Of a stretch of 64,000 nt of DNA, positions 8,247 through 16,977 are shown one piece after another (position 1 is the stretch's first letter; every line of letters begins with the position of its first letter). Under the pieces are notes generated by a model. That model was not told where the DNA came from, searched no databases, and was given only the letters and a program-made list of their open reading frames with translations. Origin of the DNA: Hydrogenophaga sp. SL48 (GTDB taxonomy: Bacteria; Pseudomonadota; Gammaproteobacteria; Burkholderiales; Burkholderiaceae_C); contig NZ_CP063400.1 in assembly GCF_021729865.1 (NCBI RefSeq), forward strand, positions 3,410,001 through 3,474,000, read 5' to 3'. Made by a program: the position numbers and the translations under genes.

Positions 8247-8468
8247 CTACTTCAAGTCGTCGACGGTCAAACCGTGCCTCCTCATCAGCTCGTTTATTTC
8301 ACCGATGGCCGCCAGTCGCTCGACATCAGTCGCGACAACAGCCGAAGCGAAGAAGGCACTGGCATTTTTGAGTAGGTCTTGGTAGCGCTGCTCAGACAGT
8401 GCTTCTGGTCTTCTGTTTGAGTGCCCCGGAAACCCGGTAGGTGCTTGTTGTCTGCGGAAACTGTTCAT
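8247..8468 (-). CDS. small hypothetical protein, 73 aa
   Basis: Starting at ATG 8468 (MNSFRRQQ) with GGGTG just upstream; an extended TTG start at 8507 is possible. The C-terminal half is a confident amphipathic helix pair, RYQDLLKNASAFFASAVVATDVERLAAIGEINELMRRHGLTVDDL, whose second part resembles short alpha-helical oligomerisation or HTH-like segments. No family recognised. It is flanked by a hairpin on its 3' side. Confidence 0.5.
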   Translation of the reverse strand: MNSFRRQQAPTGFPGHSNRRPEALSEQRYQDLLKNASAFFASAVVATDVERLAAIGEINELMRRHGLTVDDLK

Positions 8469-8712
8469 GTCACCCAACGATACGCAATTTCCACCGACTA
8501 TGTGCAAAGTTAGGTGCAGGAGGTGAGAAAGCTGCCCATGAGCCTAGCGCTCTCCCAGCGCAGAGGCCTTCAAACCAAGTGCGGCTCTCCTTCCTTGCCC
8601 GTGGCCCGTTCAAGCAACTCTAAAACGTGTGTAAACAAGCTGAAAAATAAAAACAGTGCCTATATGTCAATGAGCGTCGACCGTCGTCGCGCCGCTGTTT
8701 ACAGGAGAACGT

Positions 8713-9102
8713 ATGTTGATGTTTGATTTTTGCGAAGCCGAAGTGCAAAAGGTTCTGGGTCTTAATTGGAATCACGGCGCAGTACGTGTGAATCGCGAGG
8801 TCATTGCAGTAAGTAGAGGTGCGCCCGTCAACGCATTGGAGTGCGTGTTGCGTCGGCACATGAACTTGGATGTCGGCGAATTGCAGAGCGATAGTTGCGT
8901 GCATGACGCGATTTCGACTGCTCGCGACGAGTCCCAAACATACGTCACGAGATACCTTCTTTGCGGGCGCGTCTACAGCGTTCAAACGAACCCAACGAGC
9001 AGAACAACTGAAGTCACTTTTACTTTCGAAGACGAGTTTGGCGAGGACTCGTTCGAGACCACGTTTTTTAATGTGCTTCTGGAGCGAACGGATACAGAAT
9101 GA
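8713..9102 (+). CDS. hypothetical protein, 129 aa
   Basis: No family recognised. It has a good ribosome binding site (CAGGAGAACGT before ATG 8713). The sequence alternates beta-like segments (RVNREVIAVS, YVTRYLLCGRVYSVQTN, TTEVTFTFEDEFG) with an acidic C-terminus, suggesting a small soluble beta-rich protein. There is no signal peptide or membrane span. It lies alone, convergent with the LysR gene. Confidence 0.6.
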   Translation: MLMFDFCEAEVQKVLGLNWNHGAVRVNREVIAVSRGAPVNALECVLRRHMNLDVGELQSDSCVHDAISTARDESQTYVTRYLLCGRVYSVQTNPTSRTTEVTFTFEDEFGEDSFETTFFNVLLERTDTE

Positions 9103-9276
9103 GCCGGGACTCTCGGGCCGTCTACAAGCTGCCTGTTGCGAGGGAGTAGCCATTTCACTGCTAACCGTATATGGCCCAGAGAGATTCCTAGTTCCATGAT
9201 TTTGAGAAGAATCCCCTTTTCATCGCTAACCAAAGATGGCTGTACCCCCGCTTTGAAATTCTCATCTCGGTCTCAC

Positions 9277-10209
9277 TCAGACCTCGTAGTTCATACCCTT
9301 TGACGTCTCAACTACCAAGTCGCGCAGCCATCGTGTTGCGCCATCGCTTTCGCGAGTCTTGTGCCACTGCATGACGATACGTAGCGGAGGGATGTCGACT
9401 GGCGGCCAAAATAGCTTGAGAGGCAGTACCTGAACCTGTTGTTGTGCCAGGCGTGTCGGAACCGTAGCGATGCGTTGTGTACCGACTACGAGCGGCCCGA
9501 GCAAAGCGGGTGTCGTGCAGCTGAGCTCGACTCTGCGTTGAACACCAAGTCGGTCCATCGAGTACTGTTCGAAGCCAGGTCGCCTGTCAAAGCCGTAGCG
9601 TGTAACGGCATGCCCCAATGCAAGGTACAGGTCGAGGTTGAGACTGCGTTTGACCCGCTTGTTGCCTGTCCAGACGATGCAGTGGAACGTGTCATTGATA
9701 ACCAGCGAGTGTGGATGCGCTTCATTGCGCATGCCTTCAATCACGAACGCCAGGTCAAGCTCCCGGCGGTTGAGTCGTTCTTCAATTTGTCCAGGGTCAG
9801 CAGGAAGCAGTTCGATAGTGACACCAGGAGCGAGCACTTCGACACGGCACATGACCTCGGCAAGAAGGGTCAAAACCGTGGACTCTGAGGCACATATTTG
9901 AAAGTGCCTTTTCGCTGTTGCCGGGTCAAACCCCGGGCGAAGCGAAATCGTACGCTCAACTATCTCCAGCGTCTCCTTGACCGAATCGAGCAACATTTCC
10001 GAGAGAGGTGTTAGCTCTAACTTGCGTCCTGCTGGAACGAGCAAAGGGTCTCCGAAGTACTCCCTCAGTCTCGCCAGTGAACCGCTCATCGATGGCTGCG
10101 TCACATGAAGTTGATTGGCTGCGGCGGTCACGCTGCGCAGAGTCAGCAACGCATCAAGCGCAACCAACAAGTTGAGGTCGATGCGTCGCAGGCGGCTGGA
10201 TGTAGGCAT
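9277..10209 (-). CDS. LysR-family transcriptional regulator
   Basis: 310 aa. The N-terminal winged HTH begins LRRIDLNLLVALDALLTLRSVTAAANQLHVTQPSMSGSLARLREYF, the form typical of NodD/PcpR-like LysR proteins. A substrate-binding-like effector domain occupies about residues 95-305. It is divergent from the ten-gene-scale plus-strand operon beginning with the cupin at 10305, and is probably its activator with the pathway substrate or intermediate as co-inducer. A candidate operator lies in the shared 95-bp promoter region. Confidence 0.92.
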   Translation of the reverse strand: MPTSSRLRRIDLNLLVALDALLTLRSVTAAANQLHVTQPSMSGSLARLREYFGDPLLVPAGRKLELTPLSEMLLDSVKETLEIVERTISLRPGFDPATAKRHFQICASESTVLTLLAEVMCRVEVLAPGVTIELLPADPGQIEERLNRRELDLAFVIEGMRNEAHPHSLVINDTFHCIVWTGNKRVKRSLNLDLYLALGHAVTRYGFDRRPGFEQYSMDRLGVQRRVELSCTTPALLGPLVVGTQRIATVPTRLAQQQVQVLPLKLFWPPVDIPPLRIVMQWHKTRESDGATRWLRDLVVETSKGMNYEV

Positions 10210-10224
10210 AGGCCAGAACTATAC

Positions 10225-10244
10225 ATCGCATCTGGCGAAACGAT
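10225..10244. promoter_or_regulatory. candidate LysR operator
   Basis: ATCG-N12-CGAT, an interrupted dyad (T-N11-A type is nested in it) in the 95-bp divergent region between the LysR gene and the cupin gene. Identified by symmetry and location only. Confidence 0.35.
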
Positions 10245-10304
10245 TTTTGCTGAGCGCTTGTTCTACGTATCGTTGAGTCCACAGCAGCAAAAGGACGCAA
10301 CGAA

Positions 10305-10727
10305 ATGAACGAAATCGCCGAAAACAAACAGAAACTGCAGGCCCAAACACCAGGAGCCTATCGCGCTCAATCGGGGGAGTATGTCTTCAACTTCTCCAAG
10401 GTGAACCAGATTCTGGGAGGCCCAGACTACTCGCCCGTGTACGGAGGTTGTGTTGAGGGCGACCGCATGATTGTTGCTCTGATGACGGCGCCCGCCGGCA
10501 AGCAGTCGGAGCCTCACTCTCACCCCAACGAGCAATGGATTTACGTGCTCGAAGGCGTGATGGAAATTCTGGTGGAAGGTGAGCGACACACAGCCCATCC
10601 CGGCGAACTCATCTACATCCCCGCCAACACCATTCACTGTGGTTGCACTCCCACGGAGAAGGACGCGAAGTTCTTCACCGTCAAGGACGCTTCACACAGC
10701 CTGCACGGCATCAAGGTCCAAAAATGA
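10305..10727 (+). CDS. cupin-domain protein
   Basis: 140 aa single-domain cupin. Motif 1 is SEPHSHPNEQWIYVLEGVME (metal-binding His residues) and motif 2 is HPGELIYIPANTIHCG. Small cupins of this type occur as isomerases, dioxygenases or metal-dependent accessory enzymes in aromatic and ketone catabolism; the reaction here is unknown. It is the first gene of the plus operon, and its TGA overlaps the ATG of the next gene. Confidence 0.85.
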   Translation: MNEIAENKQKLQAQTPGAYRAQSGEYVFNFSKVNQILGGPDYSPVYGGCVEGDRMIVALMTAPAGKQSEPHSHPNEQWIYVLEGVMEILVEGERHTAHPGELIYIPANTIHCGCTPTEKDAKFFTVKDASHSLHGIKVQK

Positions 10728-12496
10728 CCTTGGACAGCAAGGGAGACATCCATACCCGGACAGAAGTCCGGGACGGGATGCGCATCACCTGGAACGCACC
10801 CATCAAGATGTCCGATGGCACTGTGCTTCGAGCGGACGTCTTTCGCCCCATCGCTGAGGACTTGCGCGCCCCGGTCATCATCTCGCACGGCGTCTACGCG
10901 AAGGGACTGTCCTACCAGGATGGCTACCCGATGCAGTGGGAGAAGATGGTCAATGATTTTCCCGATGTCCTTGAAGGCTCGACCAACAAATACCAATCAT
11001 GGGAAGTATCCGACCCAGAGCGCTGGGTGCCCCATGGCTATGCGGTGGTTCGGGTTGACTCAAGAGGTGCCGGCTGGAGCGAAGGGGTGCTTGACCCTAT
11101 GTCACCTCAGGAAACTGCAGACTTTTGCTCGAGCATCGAGTGGGCTGCCGAGCAGCCTTGGAGCGATGGCACGGTGGGCGTGTTGGGTATCTCCTACTTT
11201 GCCAACATGGCATGGCGCGTAGCTGAGCGTCGACCTAAAGGTCTCAAGGCTGTCATTCCGTGGGAGGGATTCATCGACCTTTACCGCGACCCCACCTATC
11301 ACGGCGGCATCCTCAACGAGTTCTCCAAGAAGTGGGCAGCGATTCAGGCCGTCACGGTGCAGTACGGTCTCGGCAGCCGGGCCAAACGCAACCCCAACAC
11401 AGGCGAGTCCATCGCCGGGCCGGTGGACAAGTCGGACGCTGAACTGACCAGTCATCGGCATGACCTATATGAGCAATCGTTGGAGTGGCCTCTGGATGGA
11501 CCGTTCTGGCAGAGCCGTACACCAGACCCGACCGAAATAGATTTGCCATTTCTTTCCTGCGCCAACTGGGGGGGCATGGGTATACACCCGCGAGGCAACT
11601 TCAACGGCTTCACCGAGTCGCCGTCCAAGCAGAAGTGGCTCGAGGTACACGGTGACTCCCACTGGTCACTGTTCTCTGCGAGCTACGGCCTGACGTTGCA
11701 GAAGCGCTTCTTCGACCACTTTCTCAAAGGCATTGACAACGGTTGGGACAGGAGCCCACGCGTGCAACTCAACATCCGCAACGTTGACGGTCGATTCCAA
11801 CGGCGTGACGAGCATGAGTGGCCCATAGGGCGCACTCGTTGGACGAAGTTCTATCTTGATGCGAGTCAATCGGCTATGGCAGCGGGATTGCCACCACAAA
11901 CAGCAAATTCAAGGTACGAGTCGACCGGCAAAGGTTTGACCTTTCGCACACCGCCCCTGTCTGAAGAGACGGAAATCACCGGCCCCATCGCTGCCAAGTT
12001 GTTCATCGAAAGCACAACGGCAGATGCAGACCTCTTCCTGGTCGTTCAAGTGTTTGACCCCTCCGGTAAGGAGCTGACCTTTCAGGGCGCGTTGGACCCG
12101 AACACGCCCATTGCGATGGGATGGCTGCGTGCGTCCCATCGCCGCGTGGACCCATCTCGCAGCAAACCATGGCAGCCCTATCACCCACACGACAAGGTTG
12201 AGCCATTGACGGCAGGTCAAGTCTACGAACTCGACATCGAAATCCTACCGACCTGCATCGTATTGCCCAAGGGGTGGACGCTTGGCCTTTCTGTTCGGGG
12301 AAAAGACTACGAATACGAAGGAGACGTCGAAGAGTTCGGTCAGCAGTTCTATTACGCGACGCGAGGCACCGGGGGCATGACGCACAACGATGTCCGTGAC
12401 CGTCCTTCTGCACTCTTTGACAACGCCGTCACGTTGCACACCGGCGGCGGCAGGGCTTCATACCTTCTCGTACCCATCGTGCCCCCTCGGTCCTGA
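10724..12496 (+). CDS. CocE/NonD-family serine hydrolase
   Basis: 590 aa, in the X-Pro dipeptidyl-peptidase S15 / cocaine-esterase family. The N-terminal alpha/beta-hydrolase domain contains VVRVDSRGAGWSEG and the nucleophile elbow GVLGISYFA (S157). The C-terminal jelly-roll domain of CocE enzymes begins near residue 400 (TGPIAAKLFIESTTADADLFLVV). The ATG at 10724 overlaps the cupin stop (ATGA). It probably hydrolyses an ester or amide of the substrate or an intermediate. No signal peptide is seen, so it is cytosolic. Confidence 0.9.
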   Translation: MTLDSKGDIHTRTEVRDGMRITWNAPIKMSDGTVLRADVFRPIAEDLRAPVIISHGVYAKGLSYQDGYPMQWEKMVNDFPDVLEGSTNKYQSWEVSDPERWVPHGYAVVRVDSRGAGWSEGVLDPMSPQETADFCSSIEWAAEQPWSDGTVGVLGISYFANMAWRVAERRPKGLKAVIPWEGFIDLYRDPTYHGGILNEFSKKWAAIQAVTVQYGLGSRAKRNPNTGESIAGPVDKSDAELTSHRHDLYEQSLEWPLDGPFWQSRTPDPTEIDLPFLSCANWGGMGIHPRGNFNGFTESPSKQKWLEVHGDSHWSLFSASYGLTLQKRFFDHFLKGIDNGWDRSPRVQLNIRNVDGRFQRRDEHEWPIGRTRWTKFYLDASQSAMAAGLPPQTANSRYESTGKGLTFRTPPLSEETEITGPIAAKLFIESTTADADLFLVVQVFDPSGKELTFQGALDPNTPIAMGWLRASHRRVDPSRSKPWQPYHPHDKVEPLTAGQVYELDIEILPTCIVLPKGWTLGLSVRGKDYEYEGDVEEFGQQFYYATRGTGGMTHNDVRDRPSALFDNAVTLHTGGGRASYLLVPIVPPRS

Positions 12497-12543
12497 TGGC
12501 AGGCATTCCCCTCAAACAAGCAATTCAATTTCGGAGACACGCA

Positions 12544-12882
12544 ATGGCACACATCACCCTGCAGGACGTCAAGGACGAGTTCGTCACACCGAAGCATTCA
12601 AGCGCTTTCGGGAAGCTCATCACAGGCGAGCACATTGAAATCGGCGTGCTCAAGTACAAGGCCGGTGAAGGTGCGCAGATGCACTCGCATCCCCACGAGC
12701 AGATTTCCATCATCCTCTCTGGGCGAAGCCGCGTCACGCTGAACGGAGAAGTCTTCGAAGTCGGCCCAGGTGAAGCGGTTCACATCCCGCCAAACGTTCC
12801 CCACAAGGTCGAAATCATTGAAGACTCCGAGGTGATTTCTGCCAAGAGCATCGTCGACGGCGTTGGCCACAGGATTGGCTGA
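12544..12882 (+). CDS. cupin-domain protein
   Basis: 112 aa. The metal-binding motifs are GEGAQMHSHPHEQISIILSG and GPGEAVHIPPNVPHKVE. ATG 12544 is preferred because CGGAGACACGCA precedes it; an ATG at 12496 overlapping the previous stop would add 16 residues. It shows the same general family as the cupins at 10305 and 30947 but is not a close copy of either. Role within the catabolic operon is unknown. Confidence 0.85.
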   Translation: MAHITLQDVKDEFVTPKHSSAFGKLITGEHIEIGVLKYKAGEGAQMHSHPHEQISIILSGRSRVTLNGEVFEVGPGEAVHIPPNVPHKVEIIEDSEVISAKSIVDGVGHRIG

Positions 12883-12885
12883 ACC

Positions 12886-13881
12886 ATGTTGAACGTCGCA
12901 GTCATTGGCCTTGGATGGTGGGGCCGAATCATCGTGGACCTACTCTCCCAGGGACAGAAGCTCAAGGTCGTCCACGTCGTGGACGTCAGCGAAGTAGGAC
13001 GAGCGTTTGCACTTGAGCGGGGAATCCGTTTCTCGACCAGCCTTGAAGAAGCGCTACGAGACGATTCAGTCCAAGGGGTAGTGCTCTGTACGCCTCACAC
13101 GCAGCATACCGAGCAAATCCTTTCCACAGCGCGTGCAGGCAAACATGTCTTCTGCGAAAAGCCGTTGTCCATGACGCGTGCGGACGTTTTGAAGGCAATA
13201 GAAGCTGTTGACAAGGCGGGCGTAGCGCTGGCTGTGGGTCATGAAAAACGTTTCGAGCCGCCCATCCAGGAAATCATGCGTCTGCTCAAGGAAGGCGCCT
13301 TGGGTACGCCCCTCCAGGTTGAAGCGAACTTCAGCCAAGACAAGTTCTTGGCACTCGCCAAAGACAACTGGCGCCTGTCGGGCAAGGAGTCGCCGGCTGG
13401 CCCCATGACCGCAACGGGCATCCATTTGCTGGACTTGGCTGTGGGTGTTTTCGGTGAGGCGGAAACCGTCCATGCCAGCGTGAAACAACTCGGAAGCCCA
13501 TTGACAAACGGTGACACGCTGGCGGCTCTGGTCACCTTCAAACGCGGCGGGCACGCCCTCATCAGCGCCATCTTGGCGACTCCCTTCGCCGGCCGCTTTG
13601 CTGTGTACGGTTCCCAAGGATGGGCAGAGGTGCGCGACAAGACACATCCGGAAGCTCCAGAGGGTTGGACTTTGACCACCTGTCTGCGGGGCCAGCGTTT
13701 GAAGTCAGTGGACATCCCGCCAGCGCCGGCCGTGCTGCTCAACCTTGAGGCATTCGCAGATGCCGCGCTTGGTCGAGTGCCATACCCCGTGCCGCGCGAG
13801 CAGATGATTGCCAATGTCAGCGCTTTGGAAGCCATCTTCCGCTCGGCGCAGAGTGGTGGCATTGAGCGAGTTGAGGGCTAA
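12886..13881 (+). CDS. Gfo/Idh/MocA-family NAD(P)-dependent oxidoreductase
   Basis: 331 aa. The Rossmann motif is VIGLGWWGRIIVDLL at the N-terminus, followed by VLCTPHTQHTEQIL and the family signature CEKPLSMTRADV. GHEKRFEPP and GIHLLDLAV (catalytic His region) are further landmarks. Family members oxidise or reduce sugars, inositols and cyclic alcohols/ketones. It is three bases downstream of the cupin stop and three bases upstream of the flavin reductase, so within the operon. Substrate not determinable. Confidence 0.9.
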   Translation: MLNVAVIGLGWWGRIIVDLLSQGQKLKVVHVVDVSEVGRAFALERGIRFSTSLEEALRDDSVQGVVLCTPHTQHTEQILSTARAGKHVFCEKPLSMTRADVLKAIEAVDKAGVALAVGHEKRFEPPIQEIMRLLKEGALGTPLQVEANFSQDKFLALAKDNWRLSGKESPAGPMTATGIHLLDLAVGVFGEAETVHASVKQLGSPLTNGDTLAALVTFKRGGHALISAILATPFAGRFAVYGSQGWAEVRDKTHPEAPEGWTLTTCLRGQRLKSVDIPPAPAVLLNLEAFADAALGRVPYPVPREQMIANVSALEAIFRSAQSGGIERVEG

Positions 13882-13884
13882 GCC

Positions 13885-14982
13885 ATGCCGCAGTTCGACA
13901 GTCCGTTCGACGCAAAGCAACTCCGCCAAGTGCTGGGGACTTTCGTTACAGGAGTGACGGTCATCACAACCGTGGACTCCAAGGGTGCTTTTCACGGCCT
14001 TACCGTGAATTCTTTCAGCTCAGTCTCGCTCGACCCACCTCTCATCTTGTGGAGCCAATCCAAGACGTCACCGAGCCACCCTGTGTTCAATGAAGCAGAG
14101 AGGTTCGCCGTCAACATCCTCTCCGACGACCAAGTAGCCATATCCAACCGCTTCTCCCGCGCAAACGTTGACAAGTTTGCCGAGACATCTGTGATAGCCG
14201 GACTTGGTGGAGTCCCACTTATCCAAGGTTGCTCCGCACATCTTGAATGCCGCCGCGTCCAAACCTACCCAGGCGGTGACCACGTGGTGTTTCTCGGAGA
14301 GGTGGAGCGCATTGCACGTCATCCAAGCCAGCCCTTGGTCTTCGGCGACGGGCGCTACTTGATGGCGGGGCCGCATGACCTGGGGGTATCACGCAAAGAC
14401 AAGGGGGCCTGCAATGTTGCCCAGCTTACGGCCATACGCCTTGCCACTCGTGCAATGGTTGAGCTGTCACACGAGCTTGACCAGACCTTGGGGCTAGGGG
14501 TATGGGGCAACCATGGGCCCACCATGATTCGCTGGGAAGAATCTTCGCAGCCTATCAGTGAAAAGCTGCGAACTGGCTTGGTGCTTCCGATGCACACATC
14601 CGCCACAGGACTTGCATTTGCCACCTGGCTTCCGCGCGACCTCACTGCAGACTTCCTGGATGCAGAACTGGCCGAGCTCGGAAACGAATCGCATTTCCTT
14701 GACGTTGAGCAGCTCCCGCAGCGTCTCGCGGAATTTCGAGCTGCAGGTGTCGTGCGATTGGTAGGAACAGATGAGTTCCAGGCTCTCTATGGAACCGCCA
14801 TCAGTGCTGTCAGCGTGCCTGTTTTCGACCCATCTGGAGCGATGGTGCTTGCGCTGACAGCTATCGGCGCCGCCGGCCGAATCGATATCGAAGAAAACAG
14901 TCGTCTATGCACTGGCCTGCTCGGATGCTCGACGTCCATTACCCAACGACTTACGGCTGCAGCGATACCGCTTGCGGCTTGA
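13885..14982 (+). CDS. flavin reductase fused to an IclR-type effector-binding domain
   Basis: 365 aa. Residues 1-~165 are a flavin reductase (FMN-binding split barrel) with VTVITTVDSKGAFHGLTVNSFSSVSLDPPLILW. Residues ~185-355 read as the ligand-binding domain of IclR regulators (AIRLATRAMVELSHELDQTLGLGVWG, LPMHTSATGLAFATWLP, ISAVSVPVFDPSGAMVLALTAIG), with no HTH between. The luciferase-like monooxygenase 22 bp downstream is the obvious partner receiving reduced FMN. The closest functional parallel known to me is the reductase of p-hydroxyphenylacetate hydroxylase from Acinetobacter, where a C-terminal regulator-like domain senses substrate and stimulates flavin reduction. Substrate-gated activity here is inferred. 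Confidence 0.85.
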   Translation: MPQFDSPFDAKQLRQVLGTFVTGVTVITTVDSKGAFHGLTVNSFSSVSLDPPLILWSQSKTSPSHPVFNEAERFAVNILSDDQVAISNRFSRANVDKFAETSVIAGLGGVPLIQGCSAHLECRRVQTYPGGDHVVFLGEVERIARHPSQPLVFGDGRYLMAGPHDLGVSRKDKGACNVAQLTAIRLATRAMVELSHELDQTLGLGVWGNHGPTMIRWEESSQPISEKLRTGLVLPMHTSATGLAFATWLPRDLTADFLDAELAELGNESHFLDVEQLPQRLAEFRAAGVVRLVGTDEFQALYGTAISAVSVPVFDPSGAMVLALTAIGAAGRIDIEENSRLCTGLLGCSTSITQRLTAAAIPLAA

Positions 14983-15004
14983 CAAACACGATACGGAGAT
15001 TCCA

Positions 15005-16126
15005 ATGAAACTGGGTACTTTCATGATGCCGCTTCACCCCCCTGGCCGAAACGCCTGGGAGACTCTTGCTGAGGACCGGGAAGCTATCTTGCTCGCAGAC
15101 GAGTTGGGCTACTGCGAAGCGTATGTGGGTGAGCATGTCACGGACATTGCTGAGAACGTGACGTCCTGCCTCATGTTCTTGTCTTCTCTCGCGCACGACA
15201 CCCGCAACATTGTTCTGGGTACCGGGACCATCAATCTCCCGAACACCCACCCTGCAGCAGTTGCGGCTCAGGTGGCGATGTTGGACCACATTCTCAAGGG
15301 ACGATTCATCATGGGCATCAGCCCAGGTGGCCTGATGTCGGACGCAGAGGTCTTTGGCAACCACCAAAAGAATCGCAATGCCATCTTCGTCGAGAGCATC
15401 AATCAAATTCTAAAAATCTGGGAGACCGACGGCCCGCTTGATTTGGAAGGTGAGTTCTTCAAGGTGTCCACCATGAACACCGCCATTCCCGAAATCGGAC
15501 AAGGTCTGATTCTCAAGCCTTATCAAAGACCTCATCCCCGAATCGTGGGCACCGCAGTCGCGCCTTTTTCACAAGGTGTGACGGAGATGGCAAAACGAGG
15601 CTGGCAACCCATATCTGCCAACTTTTTGTTGCCCGAATGGGTCAAGACCCATTGGCCAAAGTATGTGGAAGGTCGTGAGGCAGTAGGTGCCAAAGCCTCT
15701 GCATCAGAGTGGCGCGTTGCCAAATCCATCTTCGTGGCCGACAACGAAAACACTGCACAGCGCTACGGCAAAAGTGTGGAAGGGCCCTACCACTTCTACT
15801 TCAAGCAGCTCGTGCGCAAACTGGTCGGCTTCTCCGGTCGCTCCAACCTTTTCAAGTTGGACCAAAGTCAGCCAGACAGTGAAATCACGCCCGAGTATGT
15901 CACCGACAAACTGGTCATCGCAGGCACTGTGGATAGTGTCGTCGAGCAAATCTTGAACTTCCGAGAACAGATTGGTGACTTCGGCACGCTGCTGTACGCA
16001 TGCCACGACTGGGTCGACCCAGTCCTCTCAAAGCGCTCCATGACGCTGATGGCTGAAGAGGTGATGCCCAGGGTCAACGCAGCCATTGCCCGTTCGGAAC
16101 ACCAGGAACAGGCCGTGGTGGCTTGA
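15005..16126 (+). CDS. luciferase-like flavin-dependent monooxygenase
   Basis: 373 aa bacterial-luciferase-like (LLM) TIM barrel, similar to limonene-type and diketocamphane-type monooxygenases. It starts MKLGTFMMPLHPPGRN; the motif ILLADELGYCEAYVGEH and the segment LGTGTINLPNTHPAAVAAQVAMLDHILKGRFIMGISPGG are characteristic. FMNH2 would come from the adjacent reductase. Enzymes of this type insert oxygen next to a ketone (Baeyer-Villiger) or hydroxylate. ATG 15005 has ACGGAGATTCC upstream. The alpha/beta-hydrolase gene follows one base after its stop, consistent with lactone or ester hydrolysis as the next step. Confidence 0.9.
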   Translation: MKLGTFMMPLHPPGRNAWETLAEDREAILLADELGYCEAYVGEHVTDIAENVTSCLMFLSSLAHDTRNIVLGTGTINLPNTHPAAVAAQVAMLDHILKGRFIMGISPGGLMSDAEVFGNHQKNRNAIFVESINQILKIWETDGPLDLEGEFFKVSTMNTAIPEIGQGLILKPYQRPHPRIVGTAVAPFSQGVTEMAKRGWQPISANFLLPEWVKTHWPKYVEGREAVGAKASASEWRVAKSIFVADNENTAQRYGKSVEGPYHFYFKQLVRKLVGFSGRSNLFKLDQSQPDSEITPEYVTDKLVIAGTVDSVVEQILNFREQIGDFGTLLYACHDWVDPVLSKRSMTLMAEEVMPRVNAAIARSEHQEQAVVA

Positions 16127-16127
16127 G

Positions 16128-16937
16128 ATGAACGGGCTTCAAACAGTTCGAGTCCGGGACCTCGATGTCCGATTTCGGATGGACGAGCCCGAGGCCTCCC
16201 CTGTTGTCATGTTGGCACACGGGATTCTGACCTCTCATGTCATGTGGGACGGCGTTGCCGAACTCTTGTCGCAGCGTTGGCGGGTACTGCGATATGACCT
16301 CCGGGGGCACGGGTCGACGACCGTTGGTCAACTTCCGTATGCGATGCCAGAGCTCGCTCTGGACGCCATTGCCCTTCTAGACGAGTTGAACATTGAGCGG
16401 GTTCATTTTGTCGGCTCATCGTTAGGAGGGATGCTTGGCCAATGGGTAGGCGCCCACCACAGCGCACGCCTTCACTCGCTAACGCTGGCCAACACAACGG
16501 CAGTGCAAGGTACCCCCCAGTCTTGGGAGGAGCGCTTGACCGCAGCACGTGGGACAGGCCTTCTTCCGCTGGTCGAACCCACCCTGAAGCGATGGTTCAC
16601 GCCGGGCTTCTTGGGGTCGAATTCGCTTGAAGTGTCGAAGATGCGTTCAATCGCGACGACAACATCCGTGGATGGTTTTATCGGATGCGCCGCTTTGGTG
16701 AGAGACCTTTCTCAGTTGCATCTTCTGCATCGCATCCACGTGCCGACACTCGTGGTCGCTGGAGAGCAGGACTCTGCCACTACTCCGATGGAGGCTCAGC
16801 AACTCGTTTCCAGCATCAGTGGAGCCAAGTTGGTTCTGCTTCCGGCCGCACATCAATCAGCGGTTGAATGCCCAAAAGCATTTGCTGCTGCATGGAGTTC
16901 ATTTGCGGAAAACATTCCCCACTCATCGCGCGATTGA
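16128..16937 (+). CDS. alpha/beta-fold hydrolase (enol-lactonase-like)
   Basis: 269 aa. Oxyanion motif AHGILTSHVMW; nucleophile elbow FVGSSLGGMLGQW; acid region LVVAGEQDSATT; catalytic His in PAAHQSAVECP. The overall layout resembles PcaD-type 3-oxoadipate enol-lactonases and esterases. The gene starts one base after the monooxygenase stop. Lactone opening after Baeyer-Villiger oxygenation is an inference from that order. Confidence 0.88.
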   Translation: MNGLQTVRVRDLDVRFRMDEPEASPVVMLAHGILTSHVMWDGVAELLSQRWRVLRYDLRGHGSTTVGQLPYAMPELALDAIALLDELNIERVHFVGSSLGGMLGQWVGAHHSARLHSLTLANTTAVQGTPQSWEERLTAARGTGLLPLVEPTLKRWFTPGFLGSNSLEVSKMRSIATTTSVDGFIGCAALVRDLSQLHLLHRIHVPTLVVAGEQDSATTPMEAQQLVSSISGAKLVLLPAAHQSAVECPKAFAAAWSSFAENIPHSSRD

Positions 16938-16977
16938 CCGCGATATTTTCTCGTTCACATAACCACTAGGAGACGAC

